NCBI GenBank assembly: GCA_016787645.1
Contig: JAEUUF010000026.1
Span: 310,001-374,000, forward strand
Direction of reading: 5' to 3'
Origin: Cyclobacteriaceae bacterium
GTDB lineage: Bacteria; Bacteroidota; Bacteroidia; Cytophagales; Cyclobacteriaceae
DNA: 64,000 bases
Both the position numbers and the translations under genes were made by a program. This document shows, piece by piece, positions 8,976-18,266 of the stretch. Under the pieces are notes generated by a model. It did not search any database, was not told where the DNA came from, and was given only the letters and a program-made list of their open reading frames with translations. Position 1 is the first letter of the stretch. The number at the start of each line of letters is the position of its first letter.

Positions 8976-11402
8976 TTATTCGTATTTGAGCGTTTGGGCC
9001 GGGTTCACGAGGGCAGCCTTTAAGGTCTGAACGCCAACGGACAAAAATGCGATAAGCACCACTCCTCCCCCGGCGACCAGGAACAGGATTGGGTTAATTG
9101 TTATATGATAAGGAAAACCCTCCAACCATTGGCTCATGATCCACCACGCCAGTGGCCAGGCAATGAAGTTGGCAATCAGCACGAGTTGAATAAATCCTCG
9201 CGACAACAGCAAAACAATGTTGGGTGCCGTGGATCCAAGAACTTTTCGTATGCCAATTTCTTTGGTTCGTTGCAGGGTCATGAAGGACGCCAGTCCGAAC
9301 AATCCCATGCAGGCGATGACGATGGCCAGGACGGTGAACACACCGAATATCCTGCCAAATTGCTGCTCCCCTTCGTACTGCCGGTTGAAGAATTGATCCA
9401 GCAAGAAATAGTCAATCGGATTACCGGGGTACAGACTCTTCCAGGGGCCTTCAATGCCTGCCAGGACTTCGCGGTAGTTGTCTTGCTCCAATTTAAAAGC
9501 GAAGAATTGGGAAAACTGCGGAGTAAACCGGTACACCAACGGTGTGATCGCCTCTTTGAGGGACATCTGGTGGTAGTTCTCCAGCACACCTACAATTTCA
9601 AAAGTATCGCCTTGCACCACTTTCTGCCCGATGGCCTCGTTGGGGTCCTTCCAATCAAGCGCTTCCGCCATAGCGCGGTTGAGCACCATGCTATGTCTTT
9701 CATCTGGGTGTTCCCTGTCAAAACCGCGGCCGGCAATGACGGTCAGTCCAAAGGCTGAAATGTAATCCTGGTCGATGCCAACCGTATAGCCCGAGATGTT
9801 TGTCTCAGGCCCCCGGGACAATCGGCGAATTCCTCCGGCCCAGAAAATCTCATCACCAGGTACATTCGTCGATGCCGTCATGCTCTTCACTCCGGGAAGG
9901 CGCAACGCTTCCGCTTTGAAGGCTTCCATTTTTCGGGCATAGGTCGAATCCTGCAGCCCAGGGCTTTTGATCACCAAGGTCTTCACGATATCGACACCCA
10001 GGTCCTGGTTGCGCATGAAACTCAGTTGCTCATACACCACGAGTGAACCTACGATGAGGCAAACGGATGCGGCAAACTGGAAGACCACAAGCGATTGGCG
10101 AAGGATATTCCCCTGGCTGGTACGCATTACTTTTCCCTTTAGTACCGCCACCGGCTTGAATGAAGAGAGAACGATGGCCGGGTAGAACCCTGAAAGGAAT
10201 GACCCAATGGCAAACAACAGGAGGAGGCTTAACCAAAAATCAGTTTCGACCAGGTAATCGATGGGAATGGCGCGGCCCGACAAGGAAGCAAATGCCGGCC
10301 AGGCCAGCCAAATTGCGGCCACCGAAATCATGCCGGCAATCAGGTTGATAATGAATGATTCCGCCAGGAACTGATAGATCAACTGGTTGCGGGCTGCCCC
10401 CATCACCTTCCTCACGCCTACTTCGTTGGCCCTGTCGAATGACCGCGCCGTGGCCAGGTTGATGTAGTTTACCCACGCGATGATCAGGATAAATAGAGCG
10501 ATGAAGGACAATGCATAAACGGAATCACGATCACCGCGCTCGTCGGGTTGTGATTCCTGCAAGAGCACTTTTCCAAGGTGGATATCCAATAGCGGTTGTA
10601 AGATGAATTCCTGCTTGCCATTATACTTCTTCCAATCTTCCTTCCGGGTCTCGGCCAGCCACTGGTCCCACTTGGATTGGAGGGCGGAAACATCCGTTCC
10701 TGGTTGCAACAAAACGTACGTATTGAAATCGTACCAACCCCAGGCTGTTTCATAAGCATTGTCTTCCACAAACGACTTCATCGTTTCGTAAGAAAACAGG
10801 AAGTCAAATTTGATATGTGAGTTTACGGGTACGTCCTGAAAAATCCCGGTTACCTCAAAATTGATATTCGCATTTCCCCAACGCAGGGTTTTCCCAATCG
10901 GGTTGGCATCCCCAAAGTATTTCTTCGCTGCCCGCTGTGAAATCACCGCTTTATTGGGTCCGACCAGCGCCCGGCTTTCGTCGCCGTTCACCAAGTGAAA
11001 ATCAAATACATCAAACACCGAAGTGTCGGTGATCTGCATCTTCTCCTCCATGAACGAGACCAGCCCATGGTCCGGGCTTTCGTAACTCATGACGCCACTG
11101 ACCGGGTAAAGCCGGGTGAACTGCCTCACTTCCGGGAAATTGTTCTTCAGCGCTGGTCCTACCGCGGGCACCGCGGCGGCACATTCGAACCGCAGCTTGC
11201 CATTTTGATACTGATTGTATTGAACCCGGTAGATATCTGCCGCCTTGCCATGAAACGTATCGTAGCTACGCTCATACTTTACATACTGCCAGATAAAGAG
11301 ACTGGCAACCAGGCCGAGTGAAAGCCCGGTGATATTGAGCAGGGTGTATCCCTTATGCTTCAAGAAATTCCTGAACGCAGTCTGGAGGTAGCTGGTGAGC
11401 AT
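8976..11402 (-). CDS. FtsX/MacB-type orphan permease
   Basis: 808 residues, without a prefix domain. TM1 lies near residues 21-41 (LLNITGLSLGLVASLFI), followed by a large extracytoplasmic domain. The first FtsX domain carries EVGVRKVMGA near 327; a second periplasmic domain and second FtsX domain follow with EIGIRKVLGS near 716. It ends NPAQTLKYE. No nucleotide-binding domain is present. It starts 28 bp after the stop of the upstream permease (11431-13869), so the two are probably co-transcribed. Its nearest relative in the window is the permease at 18267-20675, judged by shared stretches such as NYINL[AS]TA before the first FtsX motif. The gene ends 33 bp before the padR promoter. Substrate unknown. 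Confidence 0.9.
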   Translation of the reverse strand: MLTSYLQTAFRNFLKHKGYTLLNITGLSLGLVASLFIWQYVKYERSYDTFHGKAADIYRVQYNQYQNGKLRFECAAAVPAVGPALKNNFPEVRQFTRLYPVSGVMSYESPDHGLVSFMEEKMQITDTSVFDVFDFHLVNGDESRALVGPNKAVISQRAAKKYFGDANPIGKTLRWGNANINFEVTGIFQDVPVNSHIKFDFLFSYETMKSFVEDNAYETAWGWYDFNTYVLLQPGTDVSALQSKWDQWLAETRKEDWKKYNGKQEFILQPLLDIHLGKVLLQESQPDERGDRDSVYALSFIALFILIIAWVNYINLATARSFDRANEVGVRKVMGAARNQLIYQFLAESFIINLIAGMISVAAIWLAWPAFASLSGRAIPIDYLVETDFWLSLLLLFAIGSFLSGFYPAIVLSSFKPVAVLKGKVMRTSQGNILRQSLVVFQFAASVCLIVGSLVVYEQLSFMRNQDLGVDIVKTLVIKSPGLQDSTYARKMEAFKAEALRLPGVKSMTASTNVPGDEIFWAGGIRRLSRGPETNISGYTVGIDQDYISAFGLTVIAGRGFDREHPDERHSMVLNRAMAEALDWKDPNEAIGQKVVQGDTFEIVGVLENYHQMSLKEAITPLVYRFTPQFSQFFAFKLEQDNYREVLAGIEGPWKSLYPGNPIDYFLLDQFFNRQYEGEQQFGRIFGVFTVLAIVIACMGLFGLASFMTLQRTKEIGIRKVLGSTAPNIVLLLSRGFIQLVLIANFIAWPLAWWIMSQWLEGFPYHITINPILFLVAGGGVVLIAFLSVGVQTLKAALVNPAQTLKYE

Positions 11403-11430
11403 GGCGATGGATTAATACCCCTAGTTTACG

Positions 11431-13869
11431 TCAGTCACAGCGCAAGGTTTTGGCCGGTTCAGTTGCCGCCGTTTTGAGGGTATGGTAGCCAATGGACAGC
11501 AGGGCAATGGCAATGGCCACAGAAGCCGCCAGGGCAAAGATCCCCCACCCGATGGTAATACGGTACTCAAACGTGGATAGCCAATCGCGCATGGCAAACA
11601 ACGTCAGCGGAACCGACAAGGCTGAACAGATCAGCACCAACAGCACATAATCCCTTGAAAGCAGCGCCAATAGTGATTTTTCAGAGGCACCGAACACTTT
11701 CCGGATGGAGATTTCCTTCCGCTTCGACTGCATGGCCAGTGATGCGAGGGCGTATAACCCAAGGCTTCCGATGATCCCCGCCAGGATCGTGGCGATTTCA
11801 ACGATCCGACCCAGGTTCTGATCGCTGCGATACTGCTTGTTGAGTGACTCGTCGACAAACGAGAAGGTAAACTCCTCTGTGCCGGAAACTTGTTTCCATG
11901 CCGCCTCTATTTTCGTTATGCCGGAGGCTGTCTGGCCAGCTTTCAATCGCACAAGCAATTTCGGCACCGGGGAGCTTTCGATGCTGATGTTTTGTATTCC
12001 TGCAAGGATCAAAGATGGATCTTCCACCATCACCAAGGGGCCCACTTTGGTGTACAAAGAAGCAAAATGAAAGTCTTTAACAACACCAACAATCTCATGA
12101 TCGGGGAATCGCTTTCCTGGCAACCGCTTGCCAATGGGATCGCTCATACCCAGCTCTTTGGCCAACGACTCGTTAATGATGACCGATCGGCGGGCATCGG
12201 CCGGTATTTGGTCCGAGAAATTGCGGCCCGCCACCATCTCCATGCGCATAGAAGGAATGTAATCGTCATCAATCACATTCATCGACATATTCCGGTAAAC
12301 TCCTGATTCATCGGTGAAACCCACCGATGTCCAGCCACCGGTTCCAAAATCGTGGGAAGCGGCACAAACACTTTCCACCTCAGGTTGAGAGGTCAAAATC
12401 GTCTTGAATCGCTCTGCTGTGGCAAAGCCGTTCTTTACTCGTTCCACAAGGTCTGAGCGGGGGCCCGTCATTCTCACCACGGCCACCTGCTCTTTGTTGA
12501 AGCCCAGGTTCTTGGTCTGCAAGAACTGCAGCTGCTGTCGCATGATCAGCGTGCTGGAGATGAGGAAGATCGATAACACCAACTGCATGCCCACCAGGGC
12601 TTTGCGCAGTCCCTGCCGGGTGTGAGGTAAAGCGCCTTTCAAAATCTGGATCGGGCGGAAATTGGATAAAACAAGGGCGGGATAACTGCCGGTGATGATA
12701 CCCATGACAACGAGTAACCCCAGAATAACCATCACCAGAAAGACATTGAATGGGAATATCAATTGCTTGCCAGATAAGTCATTGAACATTGGAAGCGCCA
12801 GCCGGGCAGCCATAATTCCGACAGCAATCGAGGCAACGGTGATCACCAATGCTTCACCGATAAACTGCGTAATAATCTGGGTTCGCTGGGCGCCAACCAC
12901 CTTCCGGATGCCCACCTCCTTGGCCCGGTGCATGGAGCGCCCGATGGCCAGGGTAACGAAGTTGATGCAGGCCACAAAGAGAATAAGCAAGGCGATCGCC
13001 GCCAGGATCAGGCTATATTTCCCATCGCTCACTGGCGCAATGGCCGTCGGGAAGCTGGTGTCCAGGTGGATGTCCTTCATCGGCTGAAGCCCAACGAAAT
13101 ATTTACTCTTGGCATAATCCTCCTCCCCGATCAGCGTCTTGAACAGGGACGGAAACTTGGCCATCAGGCCTTCCGGGTTTACACCCTCTTGGAGCAGAAC
13201 GTAAGTTTCTGGATTTACATTAAACCAACTGGACGTGAGCACCTGCTTGTCGAACATACGCGTGAGGTTCAGATCGGAAATCAGCACGCCGAATGAAATG
13301 CTCGAGTTGGTGGGAATTCGGGAGACACCTTTGACGACGAATTCCTCAAAACGTTCGCCCACCTGGATGGCCAGCGGTTTATCGATCGGGTTTTCAGTGC
13401 CGAAAAACTTGATGGCCATGTCTTCGCTGAGCACCACAGCCCCCTGGCTGTTCAACGCCTTGGAACGGTCACCCGAGAAAGAAAAATCAAATACATTGAA
13501 AAAGTCTTCCCCTCCTACTGTGATCGGTTCCATGACCGACTGTTCACCGACCTTTACGAGGGCGCTGAACTGCAGCACGCGAACCTGGCTCGCCACTTCC
13601 GAGAAGTTCTCTTTGAGGACGGGCCCCATTGGATAAGGTGTCGACGCATTAAAAAATTGCTGGTTCTCACCCCAATCCTCCTTCACATACACACGGTAAA
13701 TCCTGTCCACTTTGGAATGAAACAGGTCGAACGTCCTCTCGTCATACACATACAGGCTGATCAAAACACAGCAAAGAACGCCCAGCCCCAGGCCGAGCAC
13801 ATTGATGGATGAATTAATCTTATCCCGCCATAAGGCGCGGAAGGCGACGGTGAGATAGTTGCGAAGCAT
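11431..13869 (-). CDS. FtsX/MacB-type orphan permease with variant C-terminus
   Basis: 812 residues from the start MLRNYLTVAFRALWRD, which aligns with the N-termini of its neighbours. An upstream ATG at 13917 would add 16 residues encoded by repeat DNA and is rejected. Same architecture as the others: TM1, periplasmic domain, FtsX with EVGIRKVVGA near 320, second periplasmic domain, FtsX with EISIRKVFGA near 720. The C-terminus is EPAKTLRCD instead of the NPxx[ST]L[RK]YE seen in the other five, the only departure from that motif in the cluster. A 7-bp repeat array lies 4 bases upstream of the ATG. It heads a two-gene unit with the permease at 8976-11402. No clear promoter box was found upstream. 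Confidence 0.9.
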   Translation of the reverse strand: MLRNYLTVAFRALWRDKINSSINVLGLGLGVLCCVLISLYVYDERTFDLFHSKVDRIYRVYVKEDWGENQQFFNASTPYPMGPVLKENFSEVASQVRVLQFSALVKVGEQSVMEPITVGGEDFFNVFDFSFSGDRSKALNSQGAVVLSEDMAIKFFGTENPIDKPLAIQVGERFEEFVVKGVSRIPTNSSISFGVLISDLNLTRMFDKQVLTSSWFNVNPETYVLLQEGVNPEGLMAKFPSLFKTLIGEEDYAKSKYFVGLQPMKDIHLDTSFPTAIAPVSDGKYSLILAAIALLILFVACINFVTLAIGRSMHRAKEVGIRKVVGAQRTQIITQFIGEALVITVASIAVGIMAARLALPMFNDLSGKQLIFPFNVFLVMVILGLLVVMGIITGSYPALVLSNFRPIQILKGALPHTRQGLRKALVGMQLVLSIFLISSTLIMRQQLQFLQTKNLGFNKEQVAVVRMTGPRSDLVERVKNGFATAERFKTILTSQPEVESVCAASHDFGTGGWTSVGFTDESGVYRNMSMNVIDDDYIPSMRMEMVAGRNFSDQIPADARRSVIINESLAKELGMSDPIGKRLPGKRFPDHEIVGVVKDFHFASLYTKVGPLVMVEDPSLILAGIQNISIESSPVPKLLVRLKAGQTASGITKIEAAWKQVSGTEEFTFSFVDESLNKQYRSDQNLGRIVEIATILAGIIGSLGLYALASLAMQSKRKEISIRKVFGASEKSLLALLSRDYVLLVLICSALSVPLTLFAMRDWLSTFEYRITIGWGIFALAASVAIAIALLSIGYHTLKTAATEPAKTLRCD

Positions 13870-13873
13870 GGGA

Positions 13874-13901
13874 GGTTGGGAGTTAGGAGTTAATAGTTGG
13901 G
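13874..13901. repeat. Heptanucleotide array, 4 units, consensus AGTTNGG
   Basis: Units GGTTGGG, AGTTAGG, AGTTAAT, AGTTGGG lie immediately upstream of the minus-strand permease ATG at 13869. The period is the same as at the other arrays, but the unit is unrelated. Confidence 0.7.
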
Positions 13902-14044
13902 ACCATACACTCATCAATAGCGTGCCACTTCACGATGCTGTAGGTAGTTATTGGTTAAAGATGAATTGAATTGACGAAAAGTTGTAGTCGATTGGTGAAT
14001 TACGGAAAATCTACCGCAAGTTGGTTGCCCGAAAATGGCTAAAA

Positions 14045-14101
14045 GTGCCCGAAAATGGGCACAAAAAAAACGGGAGCTAATCAATTGCTTGATCGCTCCC
14101 G
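14045..14101 (-). terminator. Strong intrinsic terminator with a second hairpin
   Basis: On the minus strand, CGGGAGC (14101-14095) pairs with GCTCCCG (14077-14071). An inner stem, ATCAA with TTGAT, extends the hairpin, and eight T residues follow (14070-14063). A second hairpin, GTGCCC/GGGCAC (14062-14045), comes directly after. It would end transcripts coming from the dipeptidase gene or from a non-coding RNA just upstream. Confidence 0.8.
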
Positions 14102-14330
14102 TCTCGCTGTGCAGTAGCCGTAGCCAATGCGCAACATCAAATCGCCTGCTTCAAACTGGAACCTGCCCCGACAACCTTGCGACTGCCGTTCTCAATCCCG
14201 CGCTTACGCCAGTTACCCGAAGGCCCTTCTCGCTTGCGCAACCCTGCCACCCCGGTTTTTTTGACCTCGCTTTCCGTAGAAAACTGGGTGTTGTTTACCG
14301 GGTTTGCCTGATCAATCTGCTTTGATCGAC
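14071..14330 (-). ncRNA. Candidate structured non-coding RNA, unrecognised
   Basis: GC-rich compared with its AT-rich flanks and ending exactly at a strong minus-strand terminator. Read on the minus strand it shows several stable loop motifs: CAGTC-GCAA-GGTTG (five pairs closed by a GNRA loop), GC-GTAA-GC, GC-GCAA-GC and GCC-TTCG-GGT. A CCCGGT/ACCGGG pairing joins 14302-14297 to 14256-14251. It does not match tmRNA, RNase P RNA, SRP RNA or any riboswitch I know. It could instead be the 3' untranslated region of the dipeptidase transcript. The 5' end is a guess. Confidence 0.35.
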
Positions 14331-14347
14331 TTGGTGATATGAAGATA

Positions 14348-14361
14348 TATTCACGTGAATA
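14348..14361. other. parS-like palindrome TATTCACGTGAATA
   Basis: A perfect 14-bp palindrome whose central ten bases, TTCACGTGAA, equal the core of the widely conserved ParB site TGTTTCACGTGAAACA. The three outer bases on each side differ. parA and parB are present 44 kb away. No other TTCACGTGAA was seen in the window. Confidence 0.35.
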
Positions 14362-14424
14362 CCTGTACAACTATTCACTAAAAAAGAACTGCACAACTTT
14401 TCAACCGGGTTATGCACAATGGAC

Positions 14425-14464
14425 AATTCGGTGATTCGGTAATTCGATGATTTGATGATTATAG
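14425..14464. repeat. Octanucleotide array, about 5 units, consensus GATTCGRT
   Basis: Units AATTCGGT, GATTCGGT, AATTCGAT, GATTTGAT and a decayed GATTATAG follow each other with an 8-bp period. The same family flanks the parA promoter at 58495-58526 and, inverted, 58554-58609. Confidence 0.7.
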
Positions 14465-14519
14465 TAATTGAATTGTGGGGGCTTGTTAATCTTTAAATCA
14501 ACTAGTTATGCATGACTGC

Positions 14520-15680
14520 TCAGTTCTGGGTGGGCAAGTTTCGCAACAGGAAATCACGGATGTTCCCGCCCATGATCAAGGCTATTTCCTGTTCATTGAA
14601 CCCTTCAGATTTCAGCGCGTCTGCAATGAGCGGCAGGCCTGTGACATCAAAATGAGCCTGGATAGCTCCATCAAAGTCACTGCCCAGGGCCACTTTGTCA
14701 ACACCAATCTTGTCTGCCACGTATCGAATGCTCCTTGCGGTGGCAGCAGCATCGGTTCCGCAAACCGCCGTTTCCCATAGTCCAATGCCCACGAGTCCCT
14801 GTCTCCGCCCAATTTCCAACAAATGCTCGTCGGTCAGGTTGCGCTGGTTGTTGCAGACTCCCTTTACCCCTGTGTGAGAAACAAGGATTGGCCCCTTCGT
14901 GACCGCCAGAATGTCATCAATTGTCTTCCTCGACGCATGAGCCAGATCGACCATGATGTGGAGACTGTCCATCTTTCTAACCAGTTTTCTACCCAGCGGC
15001 GTCAGCCCTCCCTTCTCTACTCCATGAGCAGAACCCCCCCATTCGTTATCAAAGAAATGGGTCAACCCGATGTATCGAACTCCTGCCCGGTAGAAATCAG
15101 CGAGGCTATTTAAATCACCCTCCAGGCAATGAGCCCCTTCCAAACCCAGCATTCCCGCCGTCAGTTGGCTGTTTGATGAGCGATCCTCAATGAACTTCTG
15201 AAGATCCTGCTGGTTGGTTACCACCCGAAAACTCCCTTTCGAGTCGGCCGCAAAATCATGGAGGTTGGCGCATTGATTCAAAGCGCGCGCCTTGAGACTG
15301 AACCAGGTATTGACTGGACGAAGTTGGGCAAGGCTGAGGAGTGTTATCTGATCGGTAGAAGCATCATTATGCTCAATGTTAATTCCTTTGGGTGTCTTGC
15401 TGACGATCGTAAACACTTGGAAGGCCACATTTGCCCTTTTCATCCGCGGAAGGTCCACATGGCCAAAATCATGGTCTTGCAGAAAATCCCTATCCCAAAG
15501 TAGCATGTCGCAATGGAGGTCGGCCACAAAGGGTATAGAGGCATTAGACGACGAAGAGGTATTCTTGACGGTGCGGGTGACTGTATTCATGGACCGATCC
15601 ACATTACCCGGCACATACCCAAAAAATATCACTGCGCCAATCGCCATGGCTATCAAAAGAAATATCCCAACTTTCTTCAT
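14520..15680 (-). CDS. Membrane dipeptidase, peptidase family M19
   Basis: 386 residues. An N-terminal hydrophobic segment (about 4-22) serves as signal or membrane anchor, so the enzyme should face the periplasm. The M19 binuclear zinc site is visible: HxD at His56/Asp58 (ADLHCD), bridging Glu181 (LGLEGAH), His248 (DLAHAS), His269 (VSHTG) and the downstream Asp in GSDFDG (about 335-337). Family members cleave dipeptides, including some with a D-residue; the natural substrate is not evident. It lies 91 bp downstream of a permease gene on the same strand and may be the last gene of that unit. A terminator about 420 bp downstream would end the transcript. ATG 15680 is the only sensible start, giving MKKVGIFLLIAMA. 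Confidence 0.92.
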   Translation of the reverse strand: MKKVGIFLLIAMAIGAVIFFGYVPGNVDRSMNTVTRTVKNTSSSSNASIPFVADLHCDMLLWDRDFLQDHDFGHVDLPRMKRANVAFQVFTIVSKTPKGINIEHNDASTDQITLLSLAQLRPVNTWFSLKARALNQCANLHDFAADSKGSFRVVTNQQDLQKFIEDRSSNSQLTAGMLGLEGAHCLEGDLNSLADFYRAGVRYIGLTHFFDNEWGGSAHGVEKGGLTPLGRKLVRKMDSLHIMVDLAHASRKTIDDILAVTKGPILVSHTGVKGVCNNQRNLTDEHLLEIGRRQGLVGIGLWETAVCGTDAAATARSIRYVADKIGVDKVALGSDFDGAIQAHFDVTGLPLIADALKSEGFNEQEIALIMGGNIRDFLLRNLPTQN

Positions 15681-15771
15681 ACCCTTGAAATTAAGGAATG
15701 AAAAATAGGGAAGTTCTAACTAGCGCGCAATGAACCTGGAGTCTGCCTTGTGCAGGACACAAGAACAGTTG

Positions 15772-18183
15772 TTACTCGTACCTCAACGAGTCCACCGGGT
15801 TTCTGACAGCAGCCGACCAAGTCTGTGATCCAATGGTCAATGTGCCCAGCACGGCCATGATCAGCATTCCGGATAACATTACAAGCAGGGTAATCGGTGC
15901 CTTGTAGGCGTAGTTGTCGAGAAATGCGGTGCCCATCAAATAGCCGAGCGGTGTACCCACCAGGGCGCCAAGTGCAATGAGCCAAAGGAATCCCCTGCTC
16001 AACGTAAGTACCACTTCACCTGCTGTCGCACCCATCACTTTCCGAATACCGATCTCTTTGAATCTTGTCTGCGTGGAATACATTGCCATTCCCAACATCC
16101 CAAGGCAAGCAAGCGTTACGGCCAGGAACGAGATGTAACTAACGATCTTCACCACATCGACAAATCCTGAATCCGTATAAGCCTGGTCAATCTCATCCGC
16201 CATCCGATTTGCCACGAAAGGATGAACGATATCCAACTTCTTCCAGACGGACTCCAACTCCTTCATCACCGCTGCCTCATTACCCGGTGAGACCCTAACG
16301 CTGAGGTAACCGAATTCCTTTGAATCATTCCTGAATGCAAGAGGTCCTATTTCATAGTTCATTGGGCGAAAATGAAAATCCTTCACTACGCCGATGACGG
16401 CCAGCGTTGTCGAGTCATTCAAGTAAACGGGTTGGTCGATCGCATCCCGGGCACTCTTGAACCCAAAACGCTCCAGCGCCCTTTCATTGAGGATAATATG
16501 GCGCTCACGTTCACCCGCACCGACCAAATCAAAATTTCGTCCAGCTACGAATTCAAGGTCAAGGTTTTCGATGTAGGTCCGGTCGGCCATGAAGTCACGC
16601 ATGACAAATGGCTCAGCGCCTGCGGCCGCCTGGTAATCACTGGCACGATCCTGCCATGTACCTAATCGGTGGGACACCCCACCTACCGAAGTTACCCCTG
16701 AAAGTCGCTGCACTTCCGCCGCTGCCTTTTCAAACGGCACGCCCTGTAACTGAACATTGATGATATTCTCTTCATTGAAGCCATAATCCTGCTGCAACAT
16801 GAAGTTGACCTGGTTGAATATGATCGTGATGACAATAATGAATCCTATTGAAAGTGCGAATTGGGTTACTATAAGCGCTTTCCGAAGGGTTTGGCGAGAC
16901 ATGCCACGGGCTCCCCGTGCATCCTTGAGTACCGCCACCGGCCTCATCGCGGATAAGTATCCAGCCGGCAACATACCCGCCACAAGCCCCACGGTAACGG
17001 CAAAGGCTACAAAATAGAGATATAACCCACCGCTTTCACCAAGCGTCACGGCGAACTCACGGGCAATGTTTAACTCTCGAAAAGCCGGCTTCAGCACCTG
17101 CAACAATCCATAAGAAGTGACCAAAGCCATCAGTGAGAATACTATTGCCTCACCTACAAACTGGAAAAATACTTGCTGGCGTCGTGCTCCAATTACCTTT
17201 CGTATTCCAATCTCCCTGGCGCGCGAAAGAGACTTAGCGATCATCAGGTTGGTATAGTTGAAACACGCCATCAGCATGATAATGCCCACGAGGACGGCAA
17301 GGAAGATTACCAGCAAGAGCGGCATTCCAGTGCCCATTTGGTTTGAAAGCATTGGCCCTGGTGTCAATTCGCTAAGCGCAAGCAGAAAAAAAGTGTATCC
17401 CTTATCCCTTGTTTCAAGATCCAGGTTGGCATAATACTTTCCCGCGATGGCTTTCAGCGCATCATTAACCTCACCAAGTCGCGCCCCAGGCTTCATCTTC
17501 ACGTAGACATAGCTACCGTAGTAGTTCTTCCAGTTATCACTGGTTGGCTCGATGATCCTGTCCTGTTCAAAGCGGGGCAGCACAGCCGTGGACGCCAGCA
17601 CTTCAAAATCAAAATGCGTTCTTCCCGGAAGTGGCGCCAGCACGCCGGTCACCTGAAACTCTCCATATCCCCGGAACGAAACGGTTTTACCAAGCGGCTC
17701 AGAATTTCCAAAGAGTCGAATGGCCGTCTCTTGCGTCAAGACCAATCCGGCTGGTGATCGGAGGGCTGTCCCGGCGTCACCCTTGGCCAGGGGGAAGTTG
17801 AATACTTGCAGCAGGGATGGGTCGGCTATCAGACCCTGCACGGGTACGGTAATACTTCCTGCGGTGGCATCTCCATTGAGATGTCGGTTTACCCTCACGA
17901 CAGACTCGGCAAATGCGTAGTCCTCTTCAATGGCCCGGCCTAATGGAAAAGGCACTGAAGCATACGGCTCTTCGCCTCCGTCAGTTCGGATAGCGCGTGT
18001 GTTTACGCGGTAGATCCTGTCCGCATCCGCATGATAGGTGTCGAAGGTAAACTGCTCCTGGATCACGGTTATGATCAGCAGGCCCAGGGACATGGAAACC
18101 GACAAGCCAATCAGGTTGATCAGCGAAAATGAACGGTTGCGAATAATGTTTCGGAATGCGGTGATCACAATGCTTTTGAGCAT
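15772..18183 (-). CDS. FtsX/MacB-type orphan permease
   Basis: 803 residues, starting MLKSIVITAFRNIIRNRSF. It has TM1 at about 21-42, a periplasmic domain, an FtsX domain with EIGIRKVIGA near 327, a second periplasmic domain, and a final FtsX domain with EIGIRKVMGA near 712. The C-terminus is NPVDSLRYE. This is the most divergent of the plain permeases in the periplasmic parts (for example PGRTHFDFEVL where others have SHIKFD or NSSLSFE), but all structural motifs are intact. It lies 83 bp after the permease at 18267-20675. The M19 dipeptidase follows 91 bp downstream. No TAnnTTTG box was found in the upstream gap, so read-through from the upstream gene is likely. Confidence 0.9.
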   Translation of the reverse strand: MLKSIVITAFRNIIRNRSFSLINLIGLSVSMSLGLLIITVIQEQFTFDTYHADADRIYRVNTRAIRTDGGEEPYASVPFPLGRAIEEDYAFAESVVRVNRHLNGDATAGSITVPVQGLIADPSLLQVFNFPLAKGDAGTALRSPAGLVLTQETAIRLFGNSEPLGKTVSFRGYGEFQVTGVLAPLPGRTHFDFEVLASTAVLPRFEQDRIIEPTSDNWKNYYGSYVYVKMKPGARLGEVNDALKAIAGKYYANLDLETRDKGYTFFLLALSELTPGPMLSNQMGTGMPLLLVIFLAVLVGIIMLMACFNYTNLMIAKSLSRAREIGIRKVIGARRQQVFFQFVGEAIVFSLMALVTSYGLLQVLKPAFRELNIAREFAVTLGESGGLYLYFVAFAVTVGLVAGMLPAGYLSAMRPVAVLKDARGARGMSRQTLRKALIVTQFALSIGFIIVITIIFNQVNFMLQQDYGFNEENIINVQLQGVPFEKAAAEVQRLSGVTSVGGVSHRLGTWQDRASDYQAAAGAEPFVMRDFMADRTYIENLDLEFVAGRNFDLVGAGERERHIILNERALERFGFKSARDAIDQPVYLNDSTTLAVIGVVKDFHFRPMNYEIGPLAFRNDSKEFGYLSVRVSPGNEAAVMKELESVWKKLDIVHPFVANRMADEIDQAYTDSGFVDVVKIVSYISFLAVTLACLGMLGMAMYSTQTRFKEIGIRKVMGATAGEVVLTLSRGFLWLIALGALVGTPLGYLMGTAFLDNYAYKAPITLLVMLSGMLIMAVLGTLTIGSQTWSAAVRNPVDSLRYE

Positions 18184-18266
18184 GTCGGTGGTTTTTTGGT
18201 GAAGGGGCCAGTGGTACCTTCACCGTTAGACGTGTGATCTCACCATCATGTTGCATTCCCTTCTAT

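Larger units (their letters stand above)
13902..14519. other. Gene-free stretch between permease unit and dipeptidase
   Basis: No convincing protein gene is present. It contains, in order, a short direct repeat (TGCCCGAAAATGG at 14025 and 14046), a two-hairpin minus-strand terminator (14045-14101), a GC-rich segment that may encode a structured RNA (to about 14330), a hairpin GATCAA/TTGATC (14310-14327), a CACGTG-centred palindrome (14348-14361) and an 8-bp repeat array (14425-14464). ORFs of 77-96 codons on both strands have no recognisable family and mirror each other. Confidence 0.7.

Noticed and set aside
13915-13927. TGGCACG...TTG, resembling a sigma-54 promoter before the permease at 13869
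   Set aside because: The GG-N10-GC spacing is not met: the bases at the -12 position are not GC.
14137-14370. 77-codon minus-strand ORF (and a 96-codon plus-strand ORF) in the gene-free stretch
   Set aside because: No recognisable family, no ribosome-binding site, and the two frames overlap on opposite strands. The loop motifs and terminator fit an RNA better than a protein.
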